A stretch of 64,000 bases of DNA from NCBI GenBank assembly GCA_963665215.2, contig CAXXWW010000003.1:186001-250000 (forward strand), written 5' to 3'. The position numbers and the translations under genes are program-made. The notes beneath the pieces are model-generated. The model was given only the letters and a program-made list of their open reading frames with translations. It was not told the DNA's origin and made no database searches. Origin of the DNA: G963665215 sp963665215. Its GTDB lineage: Bacteria; Chloroflexota; Dehalococcoidia; Lucifugimonadales; CAUZJF01. Every line of letters starts with the position of its first letter. Position 1 is the stretch's first letter. Positions 56,055-64,000 of this stretch are shown piece after piece.

Positions 56055-57713
56055 TCAGTCCGACGCGCTCCGAGCACGGTCGAGCTCGTCTTGTCTCAGC
56101 TCGACCCGGCGGATTTTGCCGCTTATCGTCTTGGGCAGCTCGGTGACGTACTCGATAGCCCTGGGGTACTTGTAGGGTGCGGTGACGTCCCTGACGTGCT
56201 CCTGAAGGCTCAGCGTCAGCTCCTCGGAGGGCACATGCCCAGGTGCCAGGACCACGAACGCCTTGACGATGCTGCCCCGGAGCTCGTCCGGGCTCGCCAC
56301 CACCGCGGACTCGGCCACCGCCGGATGCTCGATCAACGCGCTCTCCACCTCGAAAGGGCCGATGCGATAGCCCGCTGATATGATGAGGTCGTCGGCCCGT
56401 CCGACGAACCAGAAGTACCCGTCCTCGTCCTTGTACGCCTTGTCGCCGGTGAGGTACCAGTCCCCCATGAAGGCGGAGGCCATGGCGTCTGCGTCTCCCC
56501 AGTACTCCTTGAGCAGTCCCACCGGCCGCTCGGGCTTGACCCTTACCGCGATCTGCCCCTCCTCGCCCGCGCCGAGCTCCTCGCCCTCTTCATCGACGAT
56601 GGCCACGTCGAAGCCCGGAGTGGGTTTGCCCATCGACCCGGGCTTGACCGGCATGCACCGAAAGTTGCCCACCAGAAGGACCGTCTCGGTCTGACCGTAC
56701 CCGTCGTAGATGGTCAGCCCCGTCCCGTCTTCCCAGAGCTTCATCACCTCCGGGTTCAGGGGCTCGCCGGCCCCGGTGCAGTGGCGCAGGTCGCTAAGAT
56801 CATACTTCGTCAGGTCCAGGAGTACCATCATGCGGTAGGCGGTTGGGGGCGCGCAGAAGGACGTCACCCCGTACTTCTCCAGGATTCTCAGAGCTAGGTC
56901 GGCGTCGAACCTTCCCACGGCGTTATGCTGGAGGACAGTGGCGCCCTGAGTCCACTGCCCGAAGAGCTTGCCGTAGGCGGCTTTTGCCCAGCCCATATCG
57001 GACATCGTCCAGTGGACGTCCACGGGCTTGAGGTCGTGCCAGAAGCGTGCGGTAATGGTGTGGGCTATGGCATAGGACGCCTGAGTGTGGAGCACCATCT
57101 TGGGCTGCCCCACGGTGCCCGACGTGAAGTAGATGAGCAGGGGGTCGTCGCTCCTTGTGAGTTCCGGGGCGTCGAAACGGGGGGCCATCTTGGGCAGCTC
57201 TTCGTCGCAACTTATCCACCCCTTCCTCGTCCCCGTGACCAGAATCAAGCGCTTGATAGACGGGCAATTGGCCACCGCCTCTTCTACTTTGGCCGCGCCT
57301 TCCAGGTCCGCGATCACAACGGTGGCCTCGGCGCGATTGAGCCTGTACTCGATGTCCTGGGATGTGCACAGGGTGGTGGCGGGCATAGGAACCACGCCCA
57401 GCTTCATCAGCCCGATGATTGCCGTGTACCATTCCGCAATCCTGGGGGCCATAATGAAGGCGCGCTCGCCCTTGCCGACGCCGAGGCCGCTCAGCAGGTT
57501 GGCGAACTTGTTCGACAGCACTTTGATGTCCCAGAACGTATGCTTTTCGGCACGCTCCCCCGTCGAGTCCACCGAGATGAGGGCGAGCTTGGTGCGGTCC
57601 TCCGCCAACCTGTCCACCACGTCGAAACCGAAGTTGAAATGCTCTGGGACGTCCAGCGTGAAGTCGTTACGGGTCTGCTCGTAGTCGAGCATATTCGGGG
57701 CAAGTTCGGTCAT
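56055..57713 (-). CDS. AMP-dependent medium-chain acyl-CoA synthetase
   Basis: 552 residues. ANL-superfamily motifs: LIYFTSGTVGQPKMVLH (A3, P-loop), DGYGQTETV (A5), YLTGDKAYKDEDGYFWFVGRADDLIISAGYRIGPFEVE (A7-A8), and PKTISGKIRR with the acyl-adenylating Lys. The sequence is closest to ACSM/medium-chain and benzoate-type ligases (HFNFGFDVVDRLA opening). It activates a carboxylic acid to its CoA ester with ATP. It stands next to the acyl-CoA mutase and GTPase genes, on the opposite strand, so may feed the mutase with a branched or short acyl-CoA. Confidence 0.93.
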   Translation of the reverse strand: MTELAPNMLDYEQTRNDFTLDVPEHFNFGFDVVDRLAEDRTKLALISVDSTGERAEKHTFWDIKVLSNKFANLLSGLGVGKGERAFIMAPRIAEWYTAIIGLMKLGVVPMPATTLCTSQDIEYRLNRAEATVVIADLEGAAKVEEAVANCPSIKRLILVTGTRKGWISCDEELPKMAPRFDAPELTRSDDPLLIYFTSGTVGQPKMVLHTQASYAIAHTITARFWHDLKPVDVHWTMSDMGWAKAAYGKLFGQWTQGATVLQHNAVGRFDADLALRILEKYGVTSFCAPPTAYRMMVLLDLTKYDLSDLRHCTGAGEPLNPEVMKLWEDGTGLTIYDGYGQTETVLLVGNFRCMPVKPGSMGKPTPGFDVAIVDEEGEELGAGEEGQIAVRVKPERPVGLLKEYWGDADAMASAFMGDWYLTGDKAYKDEDGYFWFVGRADDLIISAGYRIGPFEVESALIEHPAVAESAVVASPDELRGSIVKAFVVLAPGHVPSEELTLSLQEHVRDVTAPYKYPRAIEYVTELPKTISGKIRRVELRQDELDRARSASD

Positions 57714-58402
57714 GGCTGCGCTCCTCCCAAGGGGGTCTATAGCGACTTGACGCGGCCATGATACCAGTCAGCCTGCTAAAGGGGAATCGCTCACCCTCCT
57801 ACGGGCGGGCGCTTCTGGGCCCAGGGGTGGGCCTCCTCGAAGGCGGCGGAGGCTCGCAGCACCGTGGCCTCGTCGCCCTTTCGTCCCACGATCTGGAGCC
57901 CGATGGGCAGGCCAGCCGACGAGAATCCGCAGGGCACGCTGGCGGCGGGGCTCCCCGACATGTTAAATGGGTACGTGAAGTGATAGTACCCCGCGTGCTC
58001 GCTGACCGAAAGGGCGTCCAGCTCCCTGCCGGCTATCTCGGTGGGCCACTGACCGCAGGGGAACGCGGGAACGGACAGCGTTGGCGTCAAAAGAAGGTCG
58101 TAGGTCTCGAACAGGGCCGCGACCTGCGAGCGCCAGAGCTCCATCTGCGACATGGCCTTCAAGAACTCGGGTCCCGTGACGGCCTTGCCCAGGGCGAACT
58201 TACTCCGCAGCCAGGGCATCATCAGCTCGCCCTTCTCTTCGTAGATACGCCCGTAGCGCAGGTAGAGCGCCGGGTGGTGAATGATGGTGAATGTGCGGAA
58301 CAGGTCCTCTACAGAAGTGGCTCCGGAAATCTGAACAGGGGGATAAGTGGAATCGCTGCCTGATTGAGGGCATGATAGTGCTCTCGGAGACAGGAGCGAG
58401 AG

Positions 58403-58708
58403 ATGAGCAGACGACCCGGCCGTAACCACTCGGCAGAGTTCAAGTCGAAGGTGGCTCTTGCCGCAGTGCGCGGCGACCGGACACTTTCGGAGCTGGCAAG
58501 CCAGTTCGATGTGCACCCGAACCAGATCACGCAATGGAAGACCCAGTTGCTGGATCGGGCGGCGCGGTTATTTGGGGCCGGGACAGGGCAGGCTGAAAAG
58601 CCGGTAGATATGAAGGTCCTTCACGCTAAGATCGGTGAGCTTGCGTTGGAGAACGATTTTTTAGAGGCCGCGCTAACGAAGGCGGGATTGCCGGGCGCAA
58701 GGCGATGA
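58403..58708 (+). CDS. IS3-family transposase OrfA, copy C
   Basis: 101 residues; same protein as in copies A and B with two substitutions (RRPGRN, DRAARLFG). HTH HPNQITQWK present. Confidence 0.93.
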   Translation: MSRRPGRNHSAEFKSKVALAAVRGDRTLSELASQFDVHPNQITQWKTQLLDRAARLFGAGTGQAEKPVDMKVLHAKIGELALENDFLEAALTKAGLPGARR

Positions 58709-59532
58709 TCGACCGCGATCACAAGCTGCCTCTCGCCCGCCAGGCAAAGGCAGTGGGCATCAGCCGCGGGAGCATCTACTACCGGCCACGGCCGGTGGGC
58801 GAAGCCGGTCTCGGACTGATGCGCCGCATCGATGAGCTGCACCTTGAGTATCCGTTTGCAGGCAGTAGGATGATGCGAGGCCTGCTCCGCCAGGAGGGAC
58901 TCTCCTCCGGGCGTAGACACATCGCCACACTGATGCGGCGGATGGGCATCGAGGCGCTGTACCGCAAGCCCAACACCAGCCGGCGACGGCCCGGCCATAC
59001 GGTGTATCCGTACCTGCTGCGCGGGCTTGAGGTGAGCAGGCCCAACCAGGTGTGGGCAATGGATATCACGTACATTCCGATGGCCAGGGGGTTCGTGTAC
59101 CTAGCCGCAGTGATGGACTGGCATAGCCGCAAGGTGCTGGCCTGGCGGGTATCGGTCACAATGGACACAGACTTCTGCGTGGAGGCGCTCGAAGAATCCC
59201 TGGGACGCCACGGCGCGCCGGAGATATTCAACACAGATCAGGGAAGCCAGTTCACAAGTGATGCCTTCACCGGCCTGCTGAAAGCCAGTGAGATCCAGAT
59301 CAGTATGGACGGGAAGGGAAGCTGGAAGGATAATGTGTTCGTCGAACGGCTGTGGAAGAGCGTCAAGTACGAGGAGGTGTACCTGAGAGCCTACGAATCG
59401 GTCCCGGAAGCCAGAACTGGCCTCGGGCGGTACTTCGAGTTTTACAATGCCGGACGGCCCCATTCGAGCCTTGGGGGAATGACGCCGGACCAGTTCTTTG
59501 ACAGAGCGCCTGCCGAGCCCGCGGCGGCCTAA
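58705..59532 (+). CDS. IS3-family transposase OrfB, copy C
   Basis: 275 residues with D120, D178 and E214 intact. Differs from the others at LLKASEIQIS and AEPAAA. Confidence 0.95.
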   Translation: MIDRDHKLPLARQAKAVGISRGSIYYRPRPVGEAGLGLMRRIDELHLEYPFAGSRMMRGLLRQEGLSSGRRHIATLMRRMGIEALYRKPNTSRRRPGHTVYPYLLRGLEVSRPNQVWAMDITYIPMARGFVYLAAVMDWHSRKVLAWRVSVTMDTDFCVEALEESLGRHGAPEIFNTDQGSQFTSDAFTGLLKASEIQISMDGKGSWKDNVFVERLWKSVKYEEVYLRAYESVPEARTGLGRYFEFYNAGRPHSSLGGMTPDQFFDRAPAEPAAA

Positions 59533-60724
59533 CGCACGGCAGCGCGATTCCACTTATCAAACCGGGCAGCGCTGTTCAGACAAACGAGACCACCTCACTA
59601 CCTCCACCTTGATTGGAGCGGGCTCGACGGTGGCCCCCATCCCCTCGAAGGACGATGCCGCCCTCTCCGTTGCCGCCAACACCTCGGGGTCGACCGGCGC
59701 CGAGCCCAGGTCAGGACTCCAGGCTATGCGCAGCCCCTCGATGCCGCGGCCCAACTCCGGGGTGAACTCTGGGGCGTCGAACTGCATACTGAGGAGGTCA
59801 TCGGGATGTGGCCCAGCCATGACTTCTAGGAGCATGACGGCGTCTCGAACGGTCCTGGCTACAGGGCTGACGACCGAGAAGCTGAAGGTGGGGAGCCTCG
59901 CCATGGGCCCGCTGACGGGGGACGGTACGCGGCCGGCTGTCCCCTTGATGCCGAAGTTGCCGCAGAACGACGCCGGTATGCGAATGGACCCGCCGCCGTC
60001 GCTACCCTGGGCGAAGGGGGTAATGCCCGCAGCCACGGACGAAGATGCCCCGCCGCTGGACCCGCCCGGAACTCGCTGCGGGTCCCAAGGGTTGCGGCAG
60101 TCATCGCCCAGGGCGTTGTCGGTCGTGGCCGACTGGCCGTATTCGGGCGTGTTGGTCTTGCCGACGATGACAGCTCCTGCTGCCTTGATCCGCTGCACCA
60201 CTATCGCGTCCTCGTCGGCAACGTGGCCCTCCGTGGTAAGCGAGCCCATGGAGGTCCGGACGCCCTTGACGTCGACTAAGTCCTTGATGGAGATGGGGAT
60301 GCCGTGGAGTGGGCCGAGTGGGTCGCCTCGCAACACGGCGTCCTCGGCTTTTCGGGCGGCGTCCATGGCGAGGTCAGGCGTGACGGCCAGGAAGGCGTTC
60401 AACGTCGGGTCGAGCTCGTCGATGCGGCGGAGCGAGTTCTCCGCCAGCTCGACGGGAGAGACCTGCTTCTCTGCTACGAGCTTTCGCAGCTGAGTGGCGG
60501 GCGTGAATGCTAACTCAGTTGTGGTGATCATGTCTACCTCGCCCATGTGTCGGTCAGAGGAGAAGAGAGCCCCCTCTTTACCGGCATATTTCGTATAACC
60601 TAACTCGAAGGTGTGTTTTCACTACGATTGCACCCCCTTCCAACTCCTTCGCTCACGTCGGGGGACGCAGGATTGGCTACCGGGGGGTCCAGGATTGTGA
60701 GTTCCGTCGTGTATCTCCTCCAAG

Positions 60725-61540
60725 TCACTGTTTCTGGATGCGCCGGACGTAGCGCTCGGCGGAGCGACTTACGGCCTCCTTGGCGCCGGTCGATACGGTG
60801 CGCTGCCACCAACCTCCATGGATGCGGTCGAACGCGTAAGGCTCTACGGCATCCACGATACCGCGCACCTGTTTCGGGGACAGTGGAATCAGGTTGGGGT
60901 AGCTGGTCATGAAGCTGACGTACCGCCTGTCGCTCACGACTGCAATAGTGTCTCCCACAAGCAGCGCCCCTCTACCGGCTGCGCCGTCAGCCCAGTGAAC
61001 GACCGCGCTCCCTGGGAAATGTCCTCCGCACTGGACGAGGGTGACGCCTGGCAGTAGCTCCAGCGGACTGCCGTCCCAGTAGCGTATCACCGGGTCCGGA
61101 CGCATGACGAAACCGCTGTCGGCTTCGGGAACGTAGATTGGGGCTCTATCGAAAGCGTGACTCCACGCGACCATGCTGTCGTAGAAGTGGGGGTGGGAGA
61201 GACAGATACCCTGAATGCCGCCCAAGCCTCGAATCGTGTCTATAGTCTCATCGTCAAGCAGGCTCACACAGTCGAAGAGGATGTTACCTTCGGATGTCTG
61301 CACCAGGAGGGCCCGCTGGGCGATGCTGAAGTCTGGAGCTATGCCGATACCGAGCAGTCCGGGCTCTTCCTCCCTGACTTCGTTTTTGTATCCAGCGTCC
61401 TTCATCTGCCCCATCGTCGTCCACCGCTGGCCGTCCAGTCCGATGTACTGCCGTTCGTCTTCGCATATGACACATTTAGCCGGAGGACTCTCACTGTCCG
61501 CGTACTCAACGCCGCACGTCTCGCAAATGTATCTAGTCAT
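60725..61540 (-). CDS. MBL-fold metallo-hydrolase with N-terminal zinc ribbon
   Basis: 271 residues. A rubredoxin-like zinc ribbon comes first: C6, C9 (ICETCG) and C23, C26 (CVICED). The metallo-beta-lactamase fold follows: SHPHFYDS (H116, H118, D121 of HxHxxD), a second-metal His in QCGGHFPGS, Asp in LLVGDTIAV and His in RIHGGWW. It probably hydrolyses a small ester, lactone or thioester; the ribbon may bind a metal or partner. Module copy 5 lies directly upstream, its leader box ending 6 nt before the ATG. Confidence 0.88.
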   Translation of the reverse strand: MTRYICETCGVEYADSESPPAKCVICEDERQYIGLDGQRWTTMGQMKDAGYKNEVREEEPGLLGIGIAPDFSIAQRALLVQTSEGNILFDCVSLLDDETIDTIRGLGGIQGICLSHPHFYDSMVAWSHAFDRAPIYVPEADSGFVMRPDPVIRYWDGSPLELLPGVTLVQCGGHFPGSAVVHWADGAAGRGALLVGDTIAVVSDRRYVSFMTSYPNLIPLSPKQVRGIVDAVEPYAFDRIHGGWWQRTVSTGAKEAVSRSAERYVRRIQKQ

Positions 61541-61546
61541 CTCTAC

Positions 61547-61635
61547 TCGACATTCCCCATATCAAACTGGGGGCGTTCGAAGAACACGCAGTCATTGAAC
61601 TTAATGATGGTACGGACACTCCGGAACACTGTCAA
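61547..61635 (-). promoter_or_regulatory. repeated promoter-leader module, copy 5
   Basis: On the minus strand: TTGACA (61635-61630), a 17-nt spacer GTGTTCCGGAGTGTCCG, TACCAT (61612-61607), a GTTCTTCGAAC hairpin, then CAGTTTGATATGGGGAATGT, with CGA directly before the 6 nt that precede the metallo-hydrolase ATG (61540). The best-preserved copy. Confidence 0.7.
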
Positions 61636-61770
61636 TCAGCGTATCGAGCCCACTGGACCACCTGTTGGCGAATCAGGACCCTTTTTGGCGAATCTATTCC
61701 GTCAGAAATGGATACCACACCACCTCACGATCCGTTAAGCCCCACCCGTCAAGGGTGACAAAGCACCAGA

Positions 61771-62994
61771 CTATGCCAGGCGGAAAGAGCTGCCGGCGAT
61801 GTGGCGCGTCCCCCCGAAATTGTTGCCGTCGTCCTCGATGAAGTAGTAGGCCGTGAAGATGCGCCCGTCATCTAGTTGGGTCGCCACCGGGTAGCCCAGG
61901 TCCCAATCGCTGGCGTCGGCCCGGATCACCGCTTCGGTTGACCACGTATCACCGTCGTCCTCGCTGACAATCAAGCCCATTCCGAACGGGACTTGTCTTC
62001 GACCGAAGATCACGACAATGCGTCCATCCCGCAGTTGCAGCGGCCAGGGCGAGCGATAGCGGACACCGTTCTGTCTGGCCCCTTACCAGGCGTATTGACG
62101 GCTGAACGACGCCCAGGGCGAGTGGCCCCACCGTACGAGCGATTCGGGACGGCTCCAGGTATATCCGCCGTCGTCGGAATATGCCATCACTATTACATTG
62201 TTTCTCCCGCCCCCACGGTGGAGCATGTAACATTGCAGGCGGCCACTGGGTAACAGCAACAACCGGAGGTAGATTATGCCTCCCACGTCTTCGTCCGGGT
62301 CCCGAGCTATCTCGGCCATGTAGTCCCAGGTAAGTCCGTTGTCATCCGACCTGTACAGGGTCGGAATCCAGCCCATGACCGAGTCGAAGTTCCTAACTGT
62401 GTATCCAGCTACCACCAGCGTACCGTCGGGAAACACAATGGGCGGCATGGCGTCCATTATTATCGACTTGAACGGCGGCGGCGGTTGAACTCGGGTAGGC
62501 ACCTCTTCCCAGTTGCGGCCACGATCGGCCGAGCGGAAGGCATAGTTCTCGATAATCGGGCCTCCGCGCATGTCTTCTCCCTCCGCGAGAGGAGAACGCT
62601 TGAAGAAGACAACTGAGTCGGGGCTGGTCAGGTCGATCTCTTCGCGTACCACGCCGGGCTCGTCAGCGCGGCTGTAAATGGCCTTCTTTTCTCTATCCGA
62701 CATGGTGTTATCCCACACGACCACATCGTTCTCTCGGTCCCACGTTTCGCCATGGTCGAGCGATCGCTGGAGCAAGAAAACACCGCGTTTCATGTACTCG
62801 CCATGGCTCACGGACAGCCGGTCCGCGTAGGTGCAGGGGGCGTGACAATGCTGGACCACAATCTCGCCATTGCCGAAATTCCGAATAACGTGCTGGCTGG
62901 TATGGCCACAGTACCTCTCCTTGCTGTAACAGACCTTGGTGTGGCGAATATCTGTGAGCTTTGGCGTGGCACGGTTCATCGTGGTCCCTCCCAT
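61771..62994 (-). pseudogene. sialidase-like BNR propeller protein, copy 3 (one nonsense codon)
   Basis: About 407 codons from the ATG at 62994. Asp boxes SLDHGETW, SADRGRNW, SDDNGLTW, SDDGGYTW and SEDDGDTW are all kept. A single TAA near 62083 replaces the TCA codon found in copy 1 (AW-S-GA); the frame then continues to the normal end (RYRSPWPLQLRDGRIVVIFGRR to SFRLA). The protein is very similar to copy 1, and the downstream flank is also shared (61677-61760 with 25771-25907), so copies 1 and 3 arose by segmental duplication. The premature stop removes the last two blades. Confidence 0.85.
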
Positions 62995-63011
62995 TTTTTA
63001 ATCAGTGAACT

Positions 63012-64000
63012 AGTGGTCCAACATCATTGAAATGAATACCATGATAGTCATTGTTCCTCTTGGGGGTTCAATCGTAACGTTGAACCGAGGAGGAACCATG
63101 ATGTCTACCAAGAAGTACCGTATCAGACTGACTACCGACGAACAACAGGAACTCAACGCCTTGGTCTCACGCGGTCGGGCTGCGGCGTACAAACAGACCC
63201 ATGCGCGCATTCTGCTGATGAGCGATGAGTCACGCTCGGACGGGGGAATGAAGGACGCGGACATCACCAGCGCGCTCGGTGTGGGACAGTCAACGGTCGA
63301 GCGAATACGCAAGCGCTGTGTGGAGGAGGGGGTCGAGTCTGCGCTGAATCGCAAAAAGCAACTGCGTCGGCGTCAAAAGAGACTGGACGGCGAAGGTGAA
63401 GCACGGTTGATAGCGATGGCCTGCGGGGAACCGCCGGAGGGGCGTGCCAGTTGGACCCTGAAGCTGTTGGCTGACCAGTTGGTCGAGTGTGAGATAGTCG
63501 GGACCATTAGCACCGAGACGGTTCGCCAGGCGCTTAAAAAAAAACGAACTGAAGCCGTGGCTGAAGCAGAGTTGGTGCATCCCGCCCGGTCAGAGCGCGG
63601 AGTTTGTGTGCGCGATGGAAGACGTACTGGAGGTCTACCAACGGCCGTACGATGGGAATGAGGTTCTGGTGTGCATGGATGAGACGAGCAAACAGCAAGT
63701 CAAGGAGACGCGAGTGCCGCGTCCCGCAGCGCCCGGCTTATCGGCGGCATACGACTACGAATACGAGCGCAATGGAGTGAGCAGCCTGTTCATGCTGTTT
63801 GCACCGTTGGACGGATGGCGCCGAGTCGAGGTCAGAGAGCGTCGCACGAAGGTGGACTGGGCGCATGTGATAAAGGAACTGGTCGACGAGGACTACCCTG
63901 ACAGAGACCGGATCGTGCTGGTAATGGACAATCTCAACACTCACAAGCTGTCCTCGCTATACGAGGCATTCGAGCCTGCTGAGGCGAGGCGTATAGCTGA
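63012..64000 (+). mobile_element. IS630-like element, left part
   Basis: Starts after a TA dinucleotide (ACTAGTGGTCC at about 63010) as expected for IS630 elements, and runs past the right edge of the window. The transposase coding region begins at 63098. The right end is not visible, so the left boundary is tentative. Confidence 0.6.
63098..64000 (+). CDS. IS630-family transposase, two frames joined at an A9 tract, partial
   Basis: Starts at the ATG at 63098, behind GAGGAGG. First frame: HTH region (KDADITSALGVGQSTVERIRKRCVEEGVESALNRK), a winged-helix region to TVRQALKKK. The second frame continues from ALKKNELKPWLKQSWCIPP through VLVCMDETSKQQVKETR (first Asp) and IVLVMDNLNTHKLSSLYEAF (second Asp). 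The frame changes at nine A (63536-63544); eight would join them. Slippage on poly-A is a known way for such transposases to join two frames. The catalytic Glu lies beyond the window. Confidence 0.85.

Larger units (their letters stand above)
58314..59596 (+). mobile_element. IS3-family insertion sequence, copy C
   Basis: 1283 bp, ends as in copies A and B. CTAC occurs on both sides of the insertion in the amidase gene (58309-58312 and 59598-59601), so a 3-4 bp target duplication as expected for IS3. Confidence 0.94.
57791..60546 (-). pseudogene. amidase-signature hydrolase split by IS3
   Basis: N-terminal part from 60546 (or the ATG at 60531 behind GAGG): GIPISIKDLVDVKG with the catalytic Lys, VPGGSSGGASSSVAAG (Gly-Ser-rich motif) and GSDGGGSIRIPASFCG with the nucleophile. 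It ends at KVEV, where IS3 copy C enters. The remainder (EDLFRTFTIIHHPALYL to FEEAHPWAQKRPPVGG) lies at 58312-57791. Removing the IS and the repeated CTAC rejoins KVEVEDLF in frame. The intact enzyme, ~490 residues, would have hydrolysed an amide of unknown identity. Confidence 0.92.

Noticed and set aside
61215..61598. 127-residue plus-strand ORF
   Set aside because: Antisense to the metallo-hydrolase, whose zinc ribbon and HxHxxD motif are clear.

Overview
The window is about 64 kb of moderately GC-rich bacterial DNA. The gene content is an accessory catabolic region: two mandelate-racemase-type enolases, two HpcH/HpaI aldolases, four Gfo/Idh/MocA oxidoreductases, three sialidase-like BNR propellers, a PhyH-HEAT protein, a rhamnose mutarotase, a PmoA-like protein, an SDR, an MDR dehydrogenase, a PIG-L deacetylase and an acyl-CoA mutase. 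This mixture is typical of marine or sponge-associated Chloroflexota (SAR202/Dehalococcoidia-like). That assignment is an inference from gene content only; there is no rRNA or ribosomal protein here.

The region is saturated with mobile DNA. There are three near-identical IS3-family copies (3490-4772 +, 8708-9990 -, 58314-59596 +) and four IS256-family copies (17502-18869 +, 27417-28784 -, 44696-46063 +, 54580-55949 -), each IS256 copy with an 8-bp target duplication. There is an IS1182-family element (34380-36363), a DDE transposase gene (7656-8663), the start of an IS630-like element (63.0 kb to the right edge) and a cargo-carrying IS1595-family transposon (29002-32286). Five host genes are cut by insertions (two Gfo/Idh genes, a nitroreductase hit twice, an amidase, and perhaps a small ORF), and the original reading frame can be rebuilt across most junctions.

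Layout. 0-5 kb: gamma-glutamyltransferase tail, GMC oxidoreductase, broken PIG-L deacetylase, IS3. 5-10 kb: enolase-superfamily dehydratase, HTH protein, a tRNA with a cysteine (GCA) anticodon but a long variable arm, transposase, IS3. 10-16 kb: frameshifted membrane-anchored protein and a giant frameshifted amidohydrolase lipoprotein. 16-26 kb: sugar/sugar-acid genes (rhaM, Gfo/Idh, aldolase, SDR, DUF6807, PLP enzyme). 26-32 kb: sialidase with a stop codon and the nitroreductase hit by IS256 and IS1595. 33-44 kb: PhyH-HEAT, IS1182, DUF1059, glycosidase-like propeller, intact sialidase, enolase, pdxH, monooxygenase-like protein, aldolase. 44-50 kb: two Gfo/Idh genes, a MITE-like repeat, an anchored protein, a TPR lipoprotein. 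50-60 kb: MDR dehydrogenase, single-chain acyl-CoA mutase with isobutyryl-type pocket residues, MeaB-like GTPase, acyl-CoA ligase, IS3-split amidase. 60-64 kb: metallo-hydrolase, third sialidase (stop codon), IS630.

The main candidates for something undescribed are four. First, the 3.3-kb IS1595 transposon carrying a DNA methyltransferase-HNH fusion and a three-helix membrane protein in one tight operon. Second, the class-II tRNA with a GCA anticodon. Third, a promoter-plus-leader module repeated five times (TTGACA, a 17-nt spacer holding a TTCCGGAGTG-like core, a -10 box, then a TTGATATGGGGAATGTCGG leader box). Fourth, the isobutyryl-CoA-mutase-like operon whose MeaB-like chaperone lacks the NKxD motif.
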